64,000 nt of DNA, taken from NCBI RefSeq assembly GCF_022788695.1, contig NZ_CP085154.1:434001-498000 (forward strand), read 5' to 3'. Below the pieces are notes generated by a model that did not search any database, was not told the DNA's origin, and saw nothing but the letters and a program-made list of their open reading frames with translations. The stretch is from Pseudosulfitobacter sp. DSM 107133. Lineage in GTDB: Bacteria; Pseudomonadota; Alphaproteobacteria; Rhodobacterales; Rhodobacteraceae. Positions 1-8,787 of this stretch are shown here, piece after piece; positions within the stretch are counted from its first letter, which is position 1; each line of letters begins with the position of its first letter. Made by a program: the position numbers and the translations under genes.

Positions 1-377
1 AGCGTGACCTTCATCAGCTCGGACGGCTGCAAGCGCATAAAGCCCAGATCAATCCAGCGTTGCGCCCCCATCCCGACAGACCCGAACAATTCGACCGCAA
101 CCAGAAGCATCACAGAAATGCCATAGGCCACCGATGACACCGAACGCCAGAACCAGATCGGCACCATCCCGACCAGCACCATCAGGACCAGACCCACACC
201 AAAGCGTTCCATCTGCGGCTCGGCCCATGGCGTATAAGAGCCACCCGCCACCGAATAAAGCATCAGAAAGCCGACACCGGCGACGGACGACAGCAGGATC
301 GTCAGCGGCCAGTTCAGATACAGGATTTTGCGAAATCCCGAGGGGACGGATTTGACGGAGTATTCAAGATAGCTCAT
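1..377 (-). CDS. rodA: Rod shape-determining protein RodA, N-terminal part (cut by window edge)
   Basis: SEDS-family peptidoglycan glycosyltransferase that works with PBP2 in lateral wall elongation at the inner membrane. Only about 125 N-terminal residues are present. The minus-strand reading from ATG at 377 gives MSYLEYSVKSVPSGFRK, then hydrophobic segments (LNWPLTILLSSVAGVGFLML) and, near the edge, the SEDS-like stretch GAQRWIDLGFMRLQPSELMK. The start overlaps the mrdA stop by four bases (ATGA at 374-377), so the two are translationally coupled. It is the last visible gene of the mreBCD-mrdA-rodA operon. The assignment is firm from sequence and position; the rest of the protein lies outside the window. 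Confidence 0.93.
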   Translation of the reverse strand, partial: MSYLEYSVKSVPSGFRKILYLNWPLTILLSSVAGVGFLMLYSVAGGSYTPWAEPQMERFGVGLVLMVLVGMVPIWFWRSVSSVAYGISVMLLVAVELFGSVGMGAQRWIDLGFMRLQPSELMKVT

Positions 378-2317
378 GCCTGATCTGAGCCACCCAGATC
401 GGCCAGGGGACGCACGCTGCGCAGGTGCTCTTGCTGGGTCTTGATCCGGCCCCGGTCTTTGGTTGGATAGGCATCAAGCGGCGGCTCACCGCCATAGAGA
501 GCCTGCAAGGTGATATCGCGTACAATCGGCGCCGCAGCGGACGACCCGCCACCGCCATGTTCGACGATGACGGAGACGGCATATTTGGGGTTTTCGAAGG
601 GGGCAAAGCTTACGAACAGCGCATGGTCGCGCCGCTCCCACGGCAGGTCGTTGTTGTTGACAACACCGCGTGCGCGTTCGGCGGCGGTGATGTTGCGAAC
701 CTGGCTGGTGCCGCTTTTGCCTGCCATGCGCATGCCTTCGGTGATGATCCGGCTGCCATAGCCCGTGCCGCGCCGGTCGTTCACCACATCGTACATCGCG
801 CGGCGCATCTTGCGCAGGTTGTTTTCGTTCAATCCCATGCTTTCACCGGCGCCTGACGGCTCTTCGATGCCGTCCACCGACTTCACTAGACGGGGCGTCA
901 CAGTGCGGCCTGTTGCAATACGGGCGGTCATGACCGCCAGTTGCAGCGGTGACGCCAGCATATAGCCCTGACCGATCGAGGCGTTGACCGTGTCGCCAAT
1001 CACCCAGTCCTGGCCGTGGACGCGCCGCTTCCAGTCCTTTGTCGGCGTCAGGCCCTGCGAAATGGCCGACATCGGCACATCATGACGCACCCCAAGACCA
1101 AAGCGTTGTGCCATGGCCGAAATCTTCTCGATCCCGACCTTCAGGGCCAGATCGTAATAATAGACATCGCAGGACTGTTTCAGACTGTTTTGCAGATCGA
1201 CATAGCCGTGCCCGCCCCGCTTCCAGCAGTGAAAGCGACGATCGGCCACTTCCAGATAGCCGGGGCAATAGACCGTCTCGTCAGGCTGGGCCATGCCCTC
1301 TTCCAATGCAGCCAGCGCCGTCATCATTTTGAACGTTGACCCCGGAGGATAAACCCCCTGCACTGATTTTGACGCCAGCGGACGGTGAAGGTTTTCAGTC
1401 AGTTCCTTGTAATTGGCCACGGAAATGCCGCGCACGAACAGGTTGGGGTCGAACGACGGCGACGAGGCGATGGCCACCAGATCGCCGGTCTCGCAATCGA
1501 TCACCACCGCGCTGGCGCTTTCTTCGCCCAGCCGGGCCTGAACGTAGTTTTGCAGATTTGCGTCGATGGTCAGCTGAATATCTGCCCCCGGTCGCCCCTC
1601 GCGGCGGTCCAGTTCGCGCATGACGCGGCCCGTGGCGTTGACCTCTTCACGTTTCACGCCGGCCTTGCCGCGCAGACGTTCCTCTTGCTTGGCTTCGACT
1701 CCGACCTTGCCGATCTGAAAGCGTGGAATCAGCAGCAATTGGTCGGGCGCTTCGATCTGTTCAAGGTCATAGTCGCTGACCGGTCCGACATAGCCCAGCA
1801 CATGGGCAAAGTCCGAACCCAGCGGGTAAATGCGGCTGAGCCCGACTTCGGGTGTGACGCCGGGCAGGGCAGGGGCATTGACGCTGACGCGGCTGATATC
1901 CTCCCAAGACACGTTTTCGGCAATGGTAATCGGATGGAACGGGGCCGAGCGTTTCATCTCGATCATCGCGCGTTCCAGCTCGTCAGGATCCAGCTTGACC
2001 ACGCGGGACAGCCGTTCGAGCGCGGCGTCGACATCGCCGATGTCCTCGCGTTTGACGACGATGCGGTAGGACGGGACATTCTTGGCCAGTTGCACGCCGT
2101 TGCGATCAAACACTTCGCCACGGGCAGGGGGAATCAGGCTGTCCTTGATGCGGTTGTCTTCGGCCAGCAGCCGGAACTGATCGGCCTGGTCGACCTGCAA
2201 AAAGTTCATCCGCGCGGCCAACCCGCCGACAAAGGCCAGTTGCATGCCGCCCAGAACGGCGGCGCGGCGCGAAATCGTGCGGTTGCCGGCTTCGGCCTCG
2301 GCGCGTGTGCGTTTCAT
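374..2317 (-). CDS. mrdA: Penicillin-binding protein 2, peptidoglycan D,D-transpeptidase
   Basis: Class B PBP that cross-links peptidoglycan during cell elongation; a single-pass inner-membrane protein with a periplasmic catalytic domain. The 647-residue product has a short basic N-terminus and one membrane segment (about residues 20-35). A PBP dimerisation domain follows (PARGEVFDRNG near 65). The transpeptidase domain carries SxxK at S327-K330 (PPGSTFKMM), an SxN-type SCD motif near residue 385 and KSGTS at about 534. All three catalytic motifs are intact and the length is normal for the family. It overlaps mreD and rodA by four bases each, so the operon is tightly coupled. Confidence 0.96.
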   Translation of the reverse strand: MKRTRAEAEAGNRTISRRAAVLGGMQLAFVGGLAARMNFLQVDQADQFRLLAEDNRIKDSLIPPARGEVFDRNGVQLAKNVPSYRIVVKREDIGDVDAALERLSRVVKLDPDELERAMIEMKRSAPFHPITIAENVSWEDISRVSVNAPALPGVTPEVGLSRIYPLGSDFAHVLGYVGPVSDYDLEQIEAPDQLLLIPRFQIGKVGVEAKQEERLRGKAGVKREEVNATGRVMRELDRREGRPGADIQLTIDANLQNYVQARLGEESASAVVIDCETGDLVAIASSPSFDPNLFVRGISVANYKELTENLHRPLASKSVQGVYPPGSTFKMMTALAALEEGMAQPDETVYCPGYLEVADRRFHCWKRGGHGYVDLQNSLKQSCDVYYYDLALKVGIEKISAMAQRFGLGVRHDVPMSAISQGLTPTKDWKRRVHGQDWVIGDTVNASIGQGYMLASPLQLAVMTARIATGRTVTPRLVKSVDGIEEPSGAGESMGLNENNLRKMRRAMYDVVNDRRGTGYGSRIITEGMRMAGKSGTSQVRNITAAERARGVVNNNDLPWERRDHALFVSFAPFENPKYAVSVIVEHGGGGSSAAAPIVRDITLQALYGGEPPLDAYPTKDRGRIKTQQEHLRSVRPLADLGGSDQA

Positions 2318-2853
2318 ATGCGGCCTCTTGTCGTTTCCAGATCGCCCGGTCCGGTTTTGCGGACCCGCATGATGCTGTGGGTGACCAGCACCACCAAGGG
2401 ATAGCTCAGGATGGTCAGCCCCAGTTGCAAAAGCGACAGGCCCATCGGTGCTGTGTCAATCAACATCACTTTGTGAACCAGACGATACGCCACAGCGACC
2501 CCGACCATCAACATGGCCACGGTCAACAATTCGGCAACAAGCGTCGACGCGCGCAAGGCACGGGCACGACCCTTGAGGTTTTCGCAAGCCAACAGCACCA
2601 GCGCAGCATACAGGCCGGGAGGGCGCTGCAAAAGCAGATCCGCCAGCAACAGCAGCGCGGCCAACATCAGGGCGGGCACATATTCGGGCCGGCGCACCGA
2701 CCAGGCAAAGGCAAAGCCCATCAACAGGTCGGGCGGCGCCCATTGTCCCGGCTGGGTTTGCAACGGCAGCAGTTGAAAGAAAAGAATCAGCAGCACCAGC
2801 CCGCAAAAAGCGGCACGCATCAGCCACAGACGGGGTTGTGACTGTTCACTCAT
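2314..2853 (-). CDS. mreD: Rod shape-determining protein MreD
   Basis: Small polytopic inner-membrane partner of MreB and MreC in the elongasome. The 179-residue product is dominated by hydrophobic segments (for example LVLLILFFQLLPL, VPALMLAALLLLADLLL and LLTVAMLMVGVAVAYRLV), as expected for MreD. Its sequence is poorly conserved in general, so the call rests largely on membrane topology, size and position between mreC and mrdA. It overlaps the end of mreC by eight bases and the start of mrdA by four. Start ATG is at 2853. Confidence 0.9.
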   Translation of the reverse strand: MSEQSQPRLWLMRAAFCGLVLLILFFQLLPLQTQPGQWAPPDLLMGFAFAWSVRRPEYVPALMLAALLLLADLLLQRPPGLYAALVLLACENLKGRARALRASTLVAELLTVAMLMVGVAVAYRLVHKVMLIDTAPMGLSLLQLGLTILSYPLVVLVTHSIMRVRKTGPGDLETTRGRI

Positions 2854-3730
2854 TCACCGCCCCTGTAGCCTGCTCCGGGGTTATGATCCGGGCTGTGTCG
2901 CTGACCGGTTCGTTGCCATAGTGGCGCAGCACCCGCAGGAATTCGAGCCGCTCGTAATCGGCCGCCAGACGCACGCGCAAGCGCCCGCCGGGGTCTTTGG
3001 CTATCTCGCCGATCAGCAGGCCCGCCGGAAACACACCGCCATCGCCCGAGCTAAACACACGGTCACCGGGGCGCACCAGATCGGGGTTTTCCAGAAAATC
3101 CACCGGCGGGTTGGGGCTGTTGTCGCCGGCCACAATGGCACGCTGTCCCGACGGCTGGATCGTCGCGGGAATGCGGCTTGAGGCATCTGTTAACAGGATC
3201 ACCCGCGCCGTGTTCTCGGCCACGCCTGAAATACGCCCGACAAGGCCGATGCCATCCATTGTGGCCCAGCCGTCAACCAGCCCGTCGCGTGCGCCCACGT
3301 TCAGCAACACGGATTGGCGAAAAGGCGATCCGCTGTCTGCCAGGACCATGCCGGAAATCACCGTCAAACGCGGGTCCAGCCGCACGTTGTTCAGGTCCAG
3401 CAGCCGCGCGTTCTCTTGTTCCAGCTGAACGGCGGCCTCTTTCCACGCCTGCATCTTGCGCAGCTCGCGGCGCAGTTCGGCGTTTTGTTCCGCGATACGC
3501 TGATAGCTGCGGAAGTTGCGCACCAGATTGATGGTGCCGGTGACGGGGGCCATCGCCCAGTCGAAATTCGGCACGATCCGGTCCGTGACCTGCGCGCGGA
3601 ACCGTTCGACGCGCGGGCTGTCGATGCGCCAGACGACAAAGGTGGCAATCAGCGCCAGAACCAGAACAGCCGTCAGCAGCCGCCGGATCGGAGCGACATA
3701 ATCAGATGATGAGGAACGGTCTTTGGCCAA
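2846..3730 (-). CDS. mreC: Rod shape-determining protein MreC
   Basis: Periplasmic scaffold of the elongation complex that activates PBP2. The 294-residue product has one N-terminal membrane segment (about residues 17-33, LLTAVLVLALIATFVVW). A coiled-coil stretch follows (RIAEQNAELRRELRKMQAWKEA, about 75-110), then the beta-rich MreC core with VLADSGSPFRQSVLLNVGARDGL. The predicted start is TTG at 3730; no in-frame ATG fits the conserved N-terminus better. It lies 90 bp downstream of mreB, separated from it by a strong hairpin. Confidence 0.94.
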   Translation of the reverse strand: MAKDRSSSSDYVAPIRRLLTAVLVLALIATFVVWRIDSPRVERFRAQVTDRIVPNFDWAMAPVTGTINLVRNFRSYQRIAEQNAELRRELRKMQAWKEAAVQLEQENARLLDLNNVRLDPRLTVISGMVLADSGSPFRQSVLLNVGARDGLVDGWATMDGIGLVGRISGVAENTARVILLTDASSRIPATIQPSGQRAIVAGDNSPNPPVDFLENPDLVRPGDRVFSSGDGGVFPAGLLIGEIAKDPGGRLRVRLAADYERLEFLRVLRHYGNEPVSDTARIITPEQATGAVNE

Positions 3731-3792
3731 CGTAAAATCTCACCTGCGGTTTGATCGGCGCGGCGAAGGTATGCATCGACTGTGCCGCAAAT

Positions 3793-3814
3793 GGCCCCTT
3801 TTTGCAAAGGGGCC
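3793..3814 (-). terminator. Hairpin between mreB and mreC, possible partial terminator or processing site
   Basis: A perfect 9-bp stem, GGCCCCTTT paired with AAAGGGGCC (3793-3801 and 3806-3814), with a 4-nt loop just after the mreB stop. On the minus strand it is followed by ATTTGCGG and not by a T-run, so it is not a classical strong terminator. It could attenuate read-through or protect the mreB 3' end. Function is inferred. Confidence 0.5.
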
Positions 3815-3820
3815 CAAGGC

Positions 3821-4903
<1,083 letters not shown>

Positions 4904-5106
4904 TCATGATTGCTGCGGGCGCTCGACTTATAGGGATGTGTCGCGCCAGACGAAAGGGCCGATTGGGTCTTGGTTACGCGGGTTCCCGCGCAGCTTGATA
5001 GATGCGCAGCCTTTGGGCGCAGATCGCAAAAACGTACTCCGGCCAACAGGATATGGCGCACAGGGCTGCGCGTGCTAAGTTCCGCGATGAAAAAGGGAGA
5101 ATAATC

Positions 5107-5688
5107 ATGCGCAAACTTCAGGTTCTGGGTGTTCATCACATAACCTTGACCGGTGCCGACCGGCAGACCACGATTGATTTCTGGGAGGGTGTGTTGGGTA
5201 TGCCGTTCATTTTCGATCAGCCCAATCTGGACGATCCCGATCAGGGGCATTTGTATTTCGATCCCGGAGACGGGCGGCTGATAACAGTCTTTACCAACGA
5301 CGCCCGCAAGGCCGACAACCGTCGCACGCCGATGGAAGTGGGCTGTGTACACCATCTGGCGTTCGAAGTGGACCGCGCCACATTCGGGCAGGTGCCTGAC
5401 CGGCTCAAGGCGCGCGGCATCGGCAATTCGGGCGTCAAGGACCGCGGGTTCATGGATTCGATCTATTTCAAAGACCCCTGCGGGTTGCTGATCGAACTGG
5501 CCTGCTACAAATTCATCCCTCCGCGCGGGTCCAGCCATGCCGCCGTTCTGATGGAAGCGCACAAGATCCGGGTCGCGGCAGGCGATGACCACATCGCCGA
5601 AGTACATCTGGCCGACGCCGTTGAGCGCATCGTGCTGCGGTCACAAGAGTCGCTGAGCGAAAATAGGGAGGCGAAAGACCCCTACTGA
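5107..5688 (+). CDS. VOC-family (glyoxalase/extradiol dioxygenase-like) metalloprotein
   Basis: Predicted cytoplasmic enzyme of the vicinal-oxygen-chelate superfamily; substrate unknown. The 193-residue product starts at ATG 5107 (MRKLQVLGVHHITLTGADRQ), eight bases after a GGGAG ribosome-binding site. It contains betaalphabetabetabeta-type signatures: GVHHITL near the N-terminus with its metal-ligand His, VGCVHHLAFEVDR in the middle and DSIYFKDPCGLLIELACY at about 120-137, where the Glu is a likely metal ligand. The ring-cleaving dioxygenase and glyoxalase branches are both possible. It is divergent from mreB and followed by a porin-like gene, which gives no functional clue. Confidence 0.8.
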   Translation: MRKLQVLGVHHITLTGADRQTTIDFWEGVLGMPFIFDQPNLDDPDQGHLYFDPGDGRLITVFTNDARKADNRRTPMEVGCVHHLAFEVDRATFGQVPDRLKARGIGNSGVKDRGFMDSIYFKDPCGLLIELACYKFIPPRGSSHAAVLMEAHKIRVAAGDDHIAEVHLADAVERIVLRSQESLSENREAKDPY

Positions 5689-5879
5689 CAGCGGCAGACA
5701 GTCAAGCCATTGATAAATAATCGTTAAGCTTGGCGCTGATTGTACAGCGCCTTATGGCTTGTGGCGTGAAGGTCACAAGCCGGCGGTACATTTTGGACAA
5801 CCTGCGGTTCACCCTGTCGGCGGCGGACCAAAGGCGTATTCCGACCTTCCGAGTAGCAAACAAGAAACGAAGGTACATC

Positions 5880-6746
5880 ATGTTCCGCACCGCAATCATC
5901 GCCACAGCAATCTGCGCAACGGCATCTGTCGCCGCCGCTGGTGAACTGACCTACGGCAACGCATTCATCAAACAACACCGCCTGGACGCGGACGGCGCCG
6001 GCGCTGCCGACCTGACCGTTCTGGGTGTCGGCATTGAGTACACAGCCAACGCATGGACGTTCTCGGGCGAGGCGGCGCACTTCGATCTCGAAGGCACCGA
6101 TCTGGACTATGGCTCGCTTGCCGCAGAATACCGCCTGAACAATGGCGTGTCGTTGGGCCTGGATTACAGCTCGCTGGATCTTGCCGGTTCGGACACCAGC
6201 CTGACATCGGTTTTCGCTTATTACGATATGGGCACCTATGCACTGGGCGCCGCAATTGGCGAGTCGTCCGATCTGAACGACACTGTCTACACCCTGTTCG
6301 GGTCGTGGGACGTTGCGCCGACCGGCACCGTCGGTCTGGATATCATCCGCATCGAAGGTGAAACACTGTTCGCAGGCTTCGCCGACTATGACATGGACAT
6401 CTACAACGTGCAGGCCGACGTGATCTCGACAGACGGTCTGGACCTGGTCTCGGTTGCCGGCGGCTACAGCTTTGGCAACGGGTTCTCGGCCATCGGTTCG
6501 GTGTCCTATTTCGATCTGGCCGGTACAGACGGCACATCGGTTACCGTTGGAGGCCAATATGAGTTCGTCGAAGGCGCGAATGTCGAGCTGGCTTTGGGCC
6601 GCATCAACATCGACGGCGCACCGAACATCGACCAGGTCAGTTTTGGCGTGAACTATGAATTGGGCCGCCGCACCTCTTCGCGTCGCACATTGGGCAACGT
6701 GATCAGCAGCGCGACAGGTTCGGTTGCAGGTCTGACCAGCTTCTGA
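5880..6746 (+). CDS. Outer-membrane beta-barrel (porin-like) protein
   Basis: Predicted secreted outer-membrane protein of 288 residues. ATG at 5880 begins a clear signal peptide (MFRTAIIATAICATASVAAA, cleavage before GELTYGN). The mature part is acidic and made of alternating amphipathic beta-strands rich in Gly, Tyr, Asp and Leu (FSGEAAHFDLEGTDLDYGSL, VSLGLDYSSLDLAG, FSAIGSVSYFDLAG), typical of Rhodobacterales porin-like proteins. An upstream in-frame extension to 5730 is rejected because it would bury the signal peptide. A strong terminator follows at 6774. The actual channel substrate, if any, is unknown. Confidence 0.82.
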   Translation: MFRTAIIATAICATASVAAAGELTYGNAFIKQHRLDADGAGAADLTVLGVGIEYTANAWTFSGEAAHFDLEGTDLDYGSLAAEYRLNNGVSLGLDYSSLDLAGSDTSLTSVFAYYDMGTYALGAAIGESSDLNDTVYTLFGSWDVAPTGTVGLDIIRIEGETLFAGFADYDMDIYNVQADVISTDGLDLVSVAGGYSFGNGFSAIGSVSYFDLAGTDGTSVTVGGQYEFVEGANVELALGRINIDGAPNIDQVSFGVNYELGRRTSSRRTLGNVISSATGSVAGLTSF

Positions 6747-6773
6747 TCTGCGCTGACAAAGCATGAACGACTG

Positions 6774-6805
6774 AAGCGGCCGGGTGGAGACATCCGGCCG
6801 CTTTT
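6774..6805 (+). terminator. Rho-independent terminator after the porin-like gene
   Basis: A 10-bp perfect stem, AAGCGGCCGG (6774-6783) with CCGGCCGCTT (6794-6803), and a 10-nt loop. The 3' arm runs into TTTT. It lies 28 bp after the stop of the porin-like gene. Confidence 0.9.
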
Positions 6806-6902
6806 GCGTGGGCAGGCAGGGTATTCAGCGCATCGGCCACGAAAAAAGGAGCACAGGATGATCCCTCTGCCCCTTTTTCATGTTTCACGAACTGCGTGTG
6901 GC

Positions 6903-8465
6903 TCAACTCACGTCTTTGTAGTTGATTTCGCGCTTGTCAGTCCCGCCCTTTTCGCGGCGCACCAGCAAACGGTTCAACGCATGGACATAGGCGCGAACCG
7001 ATGCCACGACCGTGTCTGTATCGGCTGACTGACCGGTCACAATCCGCCCGTCTTCCTCAAGCCGCACAGAAACAGTGGCCTGCGCGTCGGTGCCTTCGGT
7101 CACGGCGTGCACCTGATACAGTTGCAAGCGTGCTGTGTGCGCAACCAGTGCCTTGATGCAGTTGAACGATGCATCCACAGGGCCGTCGCCCGTCTGGCTG
7201 GTCTTGTGCTCAACGCCGTCGACGTCCAGCGTCATGTCGGCCTGCTGCGGGCCCTCGGTGCCGCAGATGACACGCATCGACACCAGCTTGATCCGGTCCT
7301 CTTCGGGATCGGTCGTGGTGCGCATCAACGCAATAAGGTCGTCTTCGTAGATTTCCTTTTTGCGGTCGGCCAGTTCCTTGAAGCGAACGAACACGTCCTT
7401 CAGCTGGTTGTCGCCCAACTCATACCCGAGGTCTTCCAGTTTCGAACGCAGCGCCGCGCGGCCCGAGTGTTTGCCCATCACGATGTTGGTCTCGGTCAGG
7501 CCCACATCCTCGGGGCGCATGATCTCGAAGGTTTCGGCGTTCTTCAACATGCCGTCCTGATGGATGCCGCTTTCGTGGGCAAAGGCGTTCTTGCCGACGA
7601 TGGCCTTGTTGAACTGCACGGGGAAACCGGAAACAGTCGCAACACGGCGCGAGATGTTCATCAGCTTGGTGCTGTCCACGCCGGTCTGGAACGGCATGAT
7701 GTCGTTGCGCACCCGCAAGGCCATCACGACCTCTTCAAGCGCGGTGTTGCCCGCGCGTTCGCCAAGCCCGTTGATGGTGCATTCGATCTGGCGCGCGCCG
7801 GCCTCGACAGCGGCCAGGCTGTTGGCGGTCGCCATGCCCAGATCGTTGTGGCAATGGGTGGCAAAGATGATCTCGTCGGCGCCGGGAACACGTTCCAGCA
7901 ACATACGGATCAACGCCGCACTTTCACGCGGGGCGGTATAGCCGACCGTGTCGGGGATGTTGATCGTGGTCGCCCCCGCTTTGATCGCGATTTCCACGAC
8001 GCGGCAAAGATAATCCGCCTCGGTGCGGGTGGCATCCATGGGTGACCATTGCACGTTGTCGCACAGGTTGCGCGCGTGGCTGACGGTCTGGTCGATACGT
8101 TCGGCCATTTCGTCCATGGTCAGGTTGGGGATCGCGCGGTGCAATGGCGAGGTGCCGATAAAGGTGTGAATGCGCGGGCGGGCCGCGTGTTTTACGGCCT
8201 CCCAGCAGCGGTCGATGTCGGGCAGCTGCGCGCGGGCAAGGCCGCAGATCACCGAGTTTTTCGCGTTCTTCGCAATCTCGGAAACGGCGGCAAAGTCGCC
8301 CTCTGATGCGATGGGAAAGCCTGCTTCGATGATGTCGACGCCCATTTCATCGAGCAGGCCGGCAATTTCCAGCTTCTCGGCGTGGGTCATGGTGGCCCCG
8401 GGCGATTGTTCACCGTCGCGGAGGGTCGTGTCAAAAATGACAACGCGGTCTTGTTCTTGGGTCAT
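6903..8465 (-). CDS. leuA: 2-isopropylmalate synthase
   Basis: First committed step of leucine biosynthesis: acetyl-CoA plus 2-oxoisovalerate to 2-isopropylmalate, in the cytoplasm. The 520-residue product has the HMGL-like catalytic signature VIFDTTLRDGEQSPG near residue 8, THCHNDLGMATANSLAA near 205 (metal-binding HxH) and GNTALEEVVMAL near 240. A C-terminal LeuA dimer/allosteric domain (about 390-510) matches long bacterial LeuA. Start ATG is at 8465. The gene is preceded by a leader peptide with clustered Leu codons and by alternative hairpins, so leucine-responsive attenuation is likely. Confidence 0.96.
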   Translation of the reverse strand: MTQEQDRVVIFDTTLRDGEQSPGATMTHAEKLEIAGLLDEMGVDIIEAGFPIASEGDFAAVSEIAKNAKNSVICGLARAQLPDIDRCWEAVKHAARPRIHTFIGTSPLHRAIPNLTMDEMAERIDQTVSHARNLCDNVQWSPMDATRTEADYLCRVVEIAIKAGATTINIPDTVGYTAPRESAALIRMLLERVPGADEIIFATHCHNDLGMATANSLAAVEAGARQIECTINGLGERAGNTALEEVVMALRVRNDIMPFQTGVDSTKLMNISRRVATVSGFPVQFNKAIVGKNAFAHESGIHQDGMLKNAETFEIMRPEDVGLTETNIVMGKHSGRAALRSKLEDLGYELGDNQLKDVFVRFKELADRKKEIYEDDLIALMRTTTDPEEDRIKLVSMRVICGTEGPQQADMTLDVDGVEHKTSQTGDGPVDASFNCIKALVAHTARLQLYQVHAVTEGTDAQATVSVRLEEDGRIVTGQSADTDTVVASVRAYVHALNRLLVRREKGGTDKREINYKDVS

Positions 8466-8490
8466 GTGAGATCTCTTTATTGTCCTAAAA

Positions 8491-8547
8491 GCCAGTGGCG
8501 CGCGGCACTCCCCTCTGAGCGGGCGCGCCGAATGGCACGCTCAGAGG
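8491..8547 (-). promoter_or_regulatory. leuA attenuator (mutually exclusive hairpins)
   Basis: Two competing structures can form between the leader peptide and leuA. One is a perfect 10-bp stem, 8512-8521 (CCTCTGAGCG) with 8538-8547, which overlaps the last codons and stop of the leader. The other is a 7-bp stem, 8497-8503 (GGCGCGC) with 8523-8529, followed on the minus strand by ACTGGCTTTT. The arms interleave, so only one can form at a time. This is the usual arrangement of a ribosome-stalling attenuator. The T-run is short. Confidence 0.72.
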
Positions 8548-8621
8548 CGAATTAGGATCAGTAGGTCACGCAGGATCGCACGCGAAGCGCGGGCAGTAGG
8601 GATATGTGCGACCTGTATCAT
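8541..8621 (-). CDS. leuA leader peptide
   Basis: A 26-codon reading frame, too short for ordinary gene finding, starting at ATG 8621 and ending with TGA at 8541-8543. Its C-terminal part reads ILRDLLILIRL: five Leu and three Ile in the last eleven residues, with two CTA codons, which are scarce in this GC-rich genome. The stop lies inside an attenuator arm. A TATAAG -10-like element sits only about ten bases before the ATG, so the peptide may be translated with almost no 5' leader. Stalling at low charged tRNA-Leu would favour read-through into leuA. Confidence 0.75.
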   Translation of the reverse strand: MIQVAHIPTARASRAILRDLLILIRL

Positions 8622-8700
8622 GGAGAAATCTTATACAGGCCTGCGAATGAATGAAAAGGGGGCAGAATTATTATTTGCACCACGCTGGCGCGCGGCGCGG

Positions 8701-8738
8701 TGCCTCCGGCGGGGATTTTCTGAACCAAAGAAGACGGA
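8701..8738 (+). repeat. Intergenic GATATTT-type motif, copy 1
   Basis: Contains CCTCCGGCGGGGATTTTC followed by CCAAAGAAGACGG. It is one of five similar short elements in the window (also 14405, 19791, 19957 on minus, 56726). It lies between the 3' end of the MORN gene and the leuA leader. A small CCTC/GGGG hairpin precedes the T-rich part. Function unknown. Confidence 0.6.
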
Positions 8739-8771
8739 CCCGCCTGTGCAGCGTGCCGTTTCGGCATAGCA

Positions 8772-8787
8772 TAGGGTCTGGACCCTA
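8772..8787. repeat. Palindrome overlapping the stop codon of the MORN gene
   Basis: TAGGGTCTGGACCCTA, an inverted repeat with a two-base centre. Its end supplies the TAG stop of the minus-strand MORN gene. The same 16-mer overlaps the stop of the DUF2834 gene at 33700. Confidence 0.6.
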
